From positions 2,974,001-3,038,000 of the forward strand of contig CM060734.1 in assembly GCA_030704615.1 (NCBI GenBank): a DNA stretch of 64,000 bases. The letters run 5' to 3'. Every line of letters begins with the position of its first letter. The stretch's first letter is position 1. A program made the translations under genes and the position numbers. Below the pieces are notes generated by a model. The model had not been told where the DNA came from and searched no databases. It was given only the letters and a program-made list of their open reading frames with translations. Source of the stretch: Takakia lepidozioides (lineage: Eukaryota; Streptophyta; Takakiopsida; Takakiales; Takakiaceae). Below are positions 56,987-64,000 of the stretch, one piece after another.

Positions 56987-59700
56987 AATGTAATTGAATT
57001 TAAATTAATTTTAAGCCAATAAATAGATTTGCACTGCCTTTCATTGGGGGTTTCTGGCACGTATCGATTTTGTCTTTGGCTCAATTGTGTTATGTGGCTT
57101 CCAGCATCCCACCACTACTCCCCTCCAAAATTTGGACCAATCAAAAATGCCCCAAAAAAAAAGTGTTCTCTTCGCTCACTATTGCAGAACTCTCTATGAA
57201 GAGTGCATGAAGTTGAACACAAATCAAGTTTGGAGTGCAAAACAGGGAAGAAACTGTGGTTTTGGGTCCAAATGAATTATGTTCGCTCCCAAATTTGGCA
57301 CGCACGTTGCATATGGCTACATTACACGCCCCATTCAAAAACTGAATGAAAAAAAAATCGTGAGCACGCGAAACACAGTCCAACAGGTCCCAAAGCAATA
57401 GCAGATCCAACGGAATACATTCAACGGGTGAACGGATGGTTGCCCATCCAAATCATTTTTGTTTGTTTCCAAACTTTGCCTGTACGTTTGAGACACCCTC
57501 TCACAAGTCTCGGACTAATATCAGATCAATCGAAATTCATTCAATGGCTCAATGGATGGTTGGCCATCGAGATGATTTTGGTTCGCTTTGAGACTTGGCC
57601 AGTGTGTTCAATGTGCCATGGAAGAGGCCCCAGAGTAATATGAGATCAACCGAAATTCGTTCAATGGGCCGACGGATGGTTGCCCATCCAAATGATTTTC
57701 GTTCGCTTTGAGACTTGGCCAGTGTGTTCAATGTACCCTCTGATAGGTCCCACTGTAATATGAGATCAATCGTTAACGATTAATCATGAATCATCCAACA
57801 GGGGAACTGTTGGTTCACCCTTTGAACCATTTAACATTGACATCATACTTGTCCACTAACTTTAAGAGGGCATGTACAAGACACTCGCAAAGTTTCAAAT
57901 GAATCCAAAATCATTTGGCAGGGGAATGATTGGTTCATCCATAGCCAATTTCAGGGGCTGAAATTGCCATTTATGGGGCTCGAATTACCAATTTGAGGGG
58001 TTGGACTTGCAATTTGAGGGGCTGAAACTGTCATTCTAGAAGCTTCAATTGCCAATTTCAAGGGCTGCACTAGCAATTGCCATTTCACAGGCTACAGTTG
58101 CAATTTGAGGGGCGGGAATTGTCATTTCAGGGGCTAGAAGTGCAATTTGAGGGGTTGGAATTGACAATTTCAAGGGCTCAAATTACAATTTGAGGGGCGG
58201 CCGGGGTTGGTCATTTTAGGGACTGGCATTACCAATTTTAAGGGCTTGAATTGCATTTTGAATTGTAATTCAAGGGTTACAATGGGGGGCTAGAATTACC
58301 AAAGCAATGACATCCAAAGCAATATAAAATCATTTGATAGCGGAATGATTGGTTCACCCTTTCAACCATTTTTTATTCACGTCATACTTGTCCGGTACTT
58401 GTAGGAGGGCATGTGGCTGACACTTGCAAAGCTTCAAAGCAATGTAAAATCATTTGATAGTGGAACAATTGGTTCACCCTTCCAACCATATTCTACTGAC
58501 CTCATACTTGTCTGATACCTTTAAAATGGCATGTGAAAGACACTTGCAAAGCTTTAAAGCACTCCAAAATCATTTGATATGTTCATGATTGATTCACCCT
58601 TTCAACCATTTTAGATTGATTTGAAATTTGTGAAAGACCTGTAAGAGGGCATGTACAAGACACTTGCAAAGTTTCAAATCAATTTAAAATCATTTGGTAG
58701 GGGGACGATTGGTTCACCCTTAAAACCATTTTAGATTGATGTCATACTTCTCAAAGACGTGTAAGAGGGCATGTAGAAGACACTTGCAAAGTTTCGGAGC
58801 AATAAAATATCATTTCATCGGGGAAGTTTCCGTTCAGCCTTTCATCCAATTTTGAATTGAACTGGATTTTTACTAAATAAAATGATTTAGAGGGCATAGG
58901 ATTGTGGGGCGCAATGATTTTGTTTTTGGCTTGATTTTGTTTTGTGAGTTGAACCCTCACACCACCACATCATTGCCAAAAAATGTACCAAAGAAAAATG
59001 CTTGGAAAAAAACGTTCATCATTTGCTCTATGCTCACTATTGCACAACTCTCTATGAAGAGTGCATGAAGTTGAAGACAACTTCACCTTGGAGTGCAAAT
59101 GAGGGAATAAAATGTGTTTTGGATGCAGACGATGTCTGTTCATGGTGATATTTTGCATGCAACTCTTCATGTTGTTATCAAGCATACGGCTTCAGAATGG
59201 AATTAAAAACAATTCATGTGCAGGCGAAAGGTTGTTTCTCCTTATGAATTTGAATAACCAATTTAAACAACTTTGTTGAAGTTCAACTTTGGTCCATATG
59301 TGCTTAAGTACGTACAAATCACGTACACAAAGTTGCAAGCGAAGAAATAATCATTTCCCCCCGAACGACTCGTTAAACCTTTCAACCAATTTTCAATCAT
59401 GAATCATTTAATAGGGGAACTATTGGTTCACCCTTAGAACCATTTTAGATTGACCTCATACTTGTCCGGTAACTTAAAGAGGGCATGTACAACACACTCC
59501 CAAAGTTTCAAATCAATCTAAAATCATTTGGCAGGGGAACGATTGGTTCACCCATTGACCCAGTGTACACTGTCACTCTTCAAGATTCATGGGTGTGGTG
59601 CTTGATTATCCCATATGATGGATCCAGGTGCCATGCCCAAGTAACAAACCATTAAAACATTATGGTACGAGACAAACACAATTGAAAACAACATTTATTC
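56851..59700. repeat. Right-arm repeat block (inverted counterpart)
   Basis: Reverse complement of the left arm: one 1-kb unit (56851-57770), the GCCCCTGAAATTG block (57945-58310), ~119-bp units (58310-59570) and the 3' flank of the right kinase gene with TTTATT (59694-59699), the complement of an AATAAA signal. No gene. Confidence 0.85.
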
Positions 59701-59723
59701 AAATATGATGTACAGTCAGAGGT

Positions 59724-61232
59724 CTACAAGTTTTTATCCATCCTCCAGCAATTTTTGGGCTCAGGCCAATTGAATAGCCCCGTCATGAAACGCTTCACAA
59801 CATTTTCTAGTTTGTACCGCAACTCTATTGTGTCTACACACAAGTTTTCCAGAGCGGAAGCAAAACAGGTTCCAGTAGACATATCATTGAACAAACTTGC
59901 ATCGAACGTGTTACCCCCATTTATTGCCTGGGCTATCTTTCCAATTGCAAAGGTCTCTGATGGCACAGTTAGAGGGGGCCTACGAGGTGTGCCATCTGAC
60001 TGGTTGTTGGCTACATTATGAACAATTGCAATTTCAGGTGCAATCCACCATCTATGTGCGAGAGTCTTTATCATCTTGTCTCTGCTCTCGAAAATGTACA
60101 ACGTGGTTTTTGGATCATCTGTCGTGGAGACCATCCCCCAATCGCATACCCCGATGTACACATCTTCAGACCCTTGTGGAAAATGCAACAAGATGTTGTC
60201 GGGGGACATGTCGTTGTGCAAGAGGTGGTGATTATGGACGTTGAGCATGATGTGCAAAAGCGCCCATGTCAATTGGGTGCGATTCTGTCGGAATCGAACC
60301 AACCGGTTGACCTCCTGCATTTCCTGCTCCGTCCCCCGTCGTTCCATTAACTCCCTGTTATCCCGATCATTCCCCAAACTTCTGTCAATACTCAACCATG
60401 ATCGTATGGTCCCCCCATTCCACCAATGTGTGTAACCTTCATTTCGACGTGGATGCAACGCAAAATACTTTATGATGCCGAAATGATGGAACTTTACAGC
60501 CAACGCCTCATTGTTATGTTGGACTTTGGCAAGCTCAACATTTGTTTCCCTGGGCGTTTTCCTTGGTAGCTCCCAAGATGGAGGAATGAATTGATCCCCA
60601 ACAATTCTAACCCTCCGAATTGTACCATACCCTCCCTGTTTGGGCGCGTCGAGTTGTTGTACCTGTGCGTTTGTGGATATGTATCTCACGTTCAATGCCG
60701 CATCCACGGACGAGGACCCTGCCTTCCATGGGAGTGGTTTTGTACGTCGTTTGGCGTGGGCTTTTGCCATGTCAGACCACCAATCCACAAGCACAAACAA
60801 CTCCTCCTCCGAAGTTGGCATGCGACCTTCAGCTACAGGTGTTCTCGTAACAAACTTGTCCATGGTTTGTCTCAGATTCCATGTGGCATCATGGGCCCGG
60901 TCCTCCATCCATTTCGTGAATTGGAACTTTGTCCTGTCCTCCTCCCATTCATCCCCGGCCAAAGCCTCCCTCATTCTCATCTCCATATTGTGCTGGAATC
61001 TAAGGAACCCCTTATTCCCATGTCAGACATACAAAAGATTCAAACGCATTATGTCATTGTCCTTCAAATAATCCAGCACTACTTGCTTCACCACCTTCGC
61101 GGCCTCTGCGCTTGGATAGTTTTTTTTGTTGACCTGACTATCCCGTTCATGTGCATGTTTACGCTTCCTACCTTTACGCCCACTTCCCGAGGAACCCCCT
61201 GACACTGCGTTCGAAGCAACGTTTCCGAACAT
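59724..61232 (-). pseudogene. Divergent protein-kinase-like gene, right copy
   Basis: Minus strand, ATG at 61230-61232 (MFGNVASNAV), stop at 59724-59726, 503 codons. Same domains as the left copy, with the full region before the catalytic loop (HIMLNVHNHHLL precedes HNDMSPDN) and an unbroken C-terminus (FAIGKIAQAINGG to NWPEPKNCW). One in-frame TGA at 61023-61025 replaces the CGA found in the left copy, a C-to-T change at a CpG. A downstream ATG (60986) would allow a 420-codon product that keeps the kinase-like domain. Confidence 0.7.
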
Positions 61233-61523
61233 GATGAAAGTACTCTGCGGAATAGACGCGGCTTCGTAACGGAAAACTAAACCCAAACTATTGATAACCT
61301 TATATACTAGCAGACCAATTTCCTCACTCTCTATTGGTATAGTACCCAAAGCAAACTCTCCCGCAGTCCCAGGAAAAAAAGGCAAAAACTCCTCCCCCAC
61401 ACAAATCCACTTTCTCCCCCCCCCCAACGCTCAGTCCTGGCCACCGAAGTTCAAACTCCAAGAAGCCCCAGAACCGCACTCACAGAGAGGGAAAAAAATG
61501 GGTTGGGAATGAGGGGTAGGCCC

Positions 61524-61530
61524 TTATATA
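61524..61530 (-). promoter_or_regulatory. TATA box of right kinase-like gene
   Basis: TATATAA on the minus strand, same relative position as 49040-49046, with the hairpin array just upstream. Confidence 0.6.
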
Positions 61531-61619
61531 CTGCCTGGAGAGGCTTGACGTGCGACCGCCTCTGCTGCCCATTCACGCCTCGCCACGTGTCCAGGGAGCG
61601 GTCGTACCTAATAACAAAA

Positions 61620-61990
61620 AAGAAAAAGTCTGCGACCACCACCGGCCGGTGGTCGCACCCATTTAAAAAATAATTAAAAATGTGCGACCATCCCCTGTTG
61701 GTGGTTGCACCCATTTAAAAAATAATTAAAAATGTGCGACCATCCTCTGCTGGTGGTCGCACCTATTTAAAAAAAAATGAAAAAGTTGCGACCACCACCT
61801 GCTGGTGGTCGCACCTATTTTTTTTAAAAAAAAATGTGCGACCACCCTCTGCTTGTGGTCGCACCTATTAAAAAAAATGAAAATGCTGCGACCATCACCT
61901 CTGGTGGTCGCACCCATTTAAAAAATAAGAAAAAATGTGCGACCACCCCCTTTTGGTGGTCGCACCTATTTAAAAAAAATAAAATTGTCC
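61620..61990. repeat. Hairpin array, right arm
   Basis: About seven copies of the TGCGACCACC...GGTGGTCGCA inverted repeat, with loops such as CTGCT and TTTTGG, separated by A/T-rich spacers. Counterpart of 48550-48970 with one unit fewer and different loop variants. Confidence 0.9.
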
Positions 61991-62297
61991 GACCAACCTT
62001 TGCTAACGGTCGCATGATTGACAATATAAATCATAATATATGAATTTTACAGATAATTAATGAAGTCCACGTAATGAGGCCACATCGGTTGCCACGTCGG
62101 TTTCCATAGTAAATAGTCAATAGTAAAATAAAAAAATAAACATATTTATGTACAGTAACGTCGGTTTAGTACGTGACGTGACGCACGTCCGTCGCTGACG
62201 TCGGACGTGACGCTGACGCGTCAACGCCACGTCACGTCCAAATTTGCAACTAGGTTGTTTACTGTTCAAAGGTAATCTTCATGCCCTGAGTTTAAAT

Positions 62298-62670
62298 TTA
62301 GGTCTGGTGCCAAGAGTGGGATAGACCCTTGAGCGCATCCATGATGCCCTCCCCCATGTCACAGACTGGAAACAGGTTCAGGGAAGTTTTCTTCCTAACT
62401 TCATTTTCATCGGACAATTTTCTGGTAACAGACATGGCTTTGGACACTACACTCTCTAAGTCAGGTTTATCCAACAAGGTCAAGACTTGCGGGTCCAGAT
62501 TCAGATCCTTGAGAATCTCTTCTACTCTCTTCTCCTAGGGCTTACCCTGTTTGACAAGGCGGTCTTGTTTCCAAGATATAGAGTCGATTAACTTATGATA
62601 TCTGGTGTTGGACATATGTTGCAGCTGAACCCACCATCTGACCTTGAATTTATCTCGTCGGGAGCTTAAA
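62298..62670 (-). pseudogene. Coding fragment of unknown protein
   Basis: On the minus strand an open stretch reads KFKVRWWVQLQHMSN ... ISWKQDRLVKQGKP, one TAG (near 62536), then EKRVEEILKDLNLDPQVLTL ... CDMGEGIMDALKGLSHSW and stops at 62298. The two halves are in the same frame, and charged/helical composition continues across the stop. It looks like a gene fragment outside the kinase element. I recognise no domain. Confidence 0.4.
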
Positions 62671-62691
62671 AGAGAGCAGCACAGAAGAGAG

Positions 62692-62786
62692 GGAAGATAC
62701 TATGTCTTGTCGGGACATGGACAAGACCAGATAAGGTCTTTGTCAAATTAACGACAAATCAGCCCTTTACATGGCACCACCTAATA
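62692..62786. repeat. Half-copy of the MITE-like repeat
   Basis: GAGAGGGAAGATACTATGTC ... GGACATGGACAAGACCAG ... CCCTTTACATGGCAC resembles the right arm of 44762-45022. The left arm is absent. Confidence 0.7.
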
Positions 62787-64000
62787 CCTCCTTCCATGTA
62801 CATCTTCTCAAATGTCTGAACCCTGTATATTTCAAAGTACCAGAAAATTCAGGGTGGGAGGGTGGGATTCCAAGACAAGCATCATCCTTGTTTGATACCC
62901 AATTTACACACAATTGATTCATGCCCTTGAGCTGTAAATGTTCAGTTGCTTTATACAAAGCACAGCCAAGAAACACAGCCAATACACATCCACCATAGCA
63001 AAAGCGATGCAATTTACTCAGGTTTGCAGACTTTCACACCCGTGATTCAAATCAACCATTCATGTCAGTCTTCCATAAATCCAAATTTTTTAGCTATCAT
63101 GGGCATATTGCAGGTTTGGAGGAGGTAATCCAAGGTCTTATCAAGCCATTGCAAGGTTACCATGGATATGGCTTTCCATGGCTCTGGCTTATCATGGATC
63201 TGGCTCACCATGGATCTGATTTTTCAGAACATAGTAACACAGGCTGGAATAGATTGACATCATAAACCTGCTGAGAACTTATTTGGGTACCCTCATAGTT
63301 CAAGCAACTGCCATACCAACAATTCACTCACTTCACATGCCCATTCAGTATGTACCTTGAAAGAAACCAGCAGTAATCTTCCGAGTCAAAACAATTTGCA
63401 AGGGTTTTCTTTAAAAACACTGGGATTTCCAAGAGTACACCATGATATTTTTTAAGTTAAAACAGCAGAACCAGATCTGTTTTGCTTCAAGGAACAGCTC
63501 CAAAGACCCTATTTGGTAAATTTACAGCGCCAATATACCATCTGAGAACCCATCACTACAAATGGTTGATCGTAGTGTAAAACGGGGCTGTTTCAAGGCC
63601 CAGAGCATTAAACTCAAAGAACTTTGTAGGGTATCATAAACCAATCAACAGAGTAGTTCTATACAGCCAAGGGTTCACATAGATGTTAGGGGTTTGTGAG
63701 GAAACCAGCAAATACCCTATGTGGCTCTAAAAATACAGTTGTAGGTCTGAGCAATCTAAGTTAAAAGAGCATACATGGGCCCGTTTTACACTTGAATGGA
63801 AGTTTAAAGCACATCCCTGTGGAAGCAGCATTCGAAGTAGTAAAGTGCCGCAGGGAAGTATGCAACATTATTCCATCTTCTCTGCATTGTCCATATCCTC
63901 TGCAAGCTTTACAAATCAAATCAAGTGATGTCCCTCACCTGCGCCCGTCCCAAAAACCATCACAAATGACAATTTGTGTGTTAGTGAGGATGCGCGAGGT
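62787..64000. other. AT-rich flank without recognised genes
   Basis: Similar at its start (62790-62880) to 45040-45130. A short run of CATGGATATGG/CATGGCTCTGG/CATGGATCTGG steps lies at 63155-63220. Nothing else is supported. Confidence 0.5.

Larger units (their letters stand above)
48261..62253. mobile_element. 14-kb inverted repeat carrying two kinase-like genes
   Basis: The left arm starts CTAGTTGCAAATTTGGACGT at 48261. The right arm ends with the reverse complement, ACGTCCAAATTTGCAACTAG, at 62253. Both arms carry, from outside in: a CG-rich end, a hairpin array, a TATA box, a kinase-like gene reading inward, ~119-bp tandem repeats, a GCCCCTGAAATTG block, and 1-kb repeats. The centre is about 55900-56850. 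The left arm is longer because it has three 1-kb repeats against one. No transposase is present. No target duplication longer than CTAG is evident. It could be a non-autonomous foldback transposon or an inverted segmental duplication. Confidence 0.75.

Noticed and set aside
48261-62253. Helitron or LTR retrotransposon
   Set aside because: No Rep/helicase, no CTRR-type 3' end, no primer site, no direct long terminal repeats. The arms are inverted.
1-64000. tRNA or rRNA genes
   Set aside because: No cloverleaf-like or rRNA-like segment was recognised by eye. The TGGTATCAGAGC at 14870 is a primer binding site, not a tRNA. A tRNAscan-type search would be decisive.

Overview
The window reads as nuclear DNA of a large-genome green-lineage eukaryote. 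The evidence is GT-AG introns, chromodomain Ty3/gypsy retrotransposons with a plant-type initiator-Met-tRNA primer site, a MULE-like transposase with a SWIM zinc finger, TATA boxes, AATAAA signals, and CG/CHG-type C-to-T decay. A charophyte such as Chara is my best guess (inference, about 50%). No ordinary housekeeping gene was recognised. Nearly everything is mobile or repetitive DNA, and most genes are broken.

Region 1 (1-44753) contains two inverted copies of one mobile element that appears undescribed. From one end to the other, the element would hold a terminal repeat ending GCTCATGAAATAG, a short palindrome array, a MULE-like transposase gene, a central array of perfect palindromes (core GAAATTCGGCGCCGAATTTC), and a divergently oriented multi-exon gene. 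That gene encodes a basic N-terminal region, a ParB-like domain and a beta-class amino DNA-methyltransferase-like domain, and is followed by the second terminal repeat. A third palindrome array lies inside a methylase intron. The left copy (1-9513) has the array and the whole methylase gene, but its transposase lies beyond the window edge. The right copy (13214-44753, inverted) has the transposase, the array and the 5' half of the methylase gene.

The right copy was hit by a chromodomain gypsy element (14141-20608) with perfect 5-bp target duplications. A block running from inside that element's 3' LTR to beyond the transposase was then triplicated in tandem (units of 7981, 7971 and 7981 bp). 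A second, truncated gypsy element (9523-12691) and LTR scraps lie between the two copies.

Region 2 (44754-48260) is AT-rich and gene-poor, with a foldback/MITE-like repeat and short tandem repeats. Region 3 (48261-62253) is a 14-kb inverted repeat whose arms each carry a protein-kinase-like gene, a promoter-side array of hairpin repeats, and blocks of about 119-bp and about 1-kb tandem repeats. Both kinase copies carry different nonsense mutations. Region 4 (62254-64000) has one broken coding fragment, half of the MITE-like repeat, and otherwise nothing recognisable.

Interpretation: the transposase would mobilise the Region 1 element. The ParB-methylase could bind or mark DNA, possibly the element's own palindrome arrays, but this is a hypothesis. 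No copy of any protein here is intact enough to claim activity.
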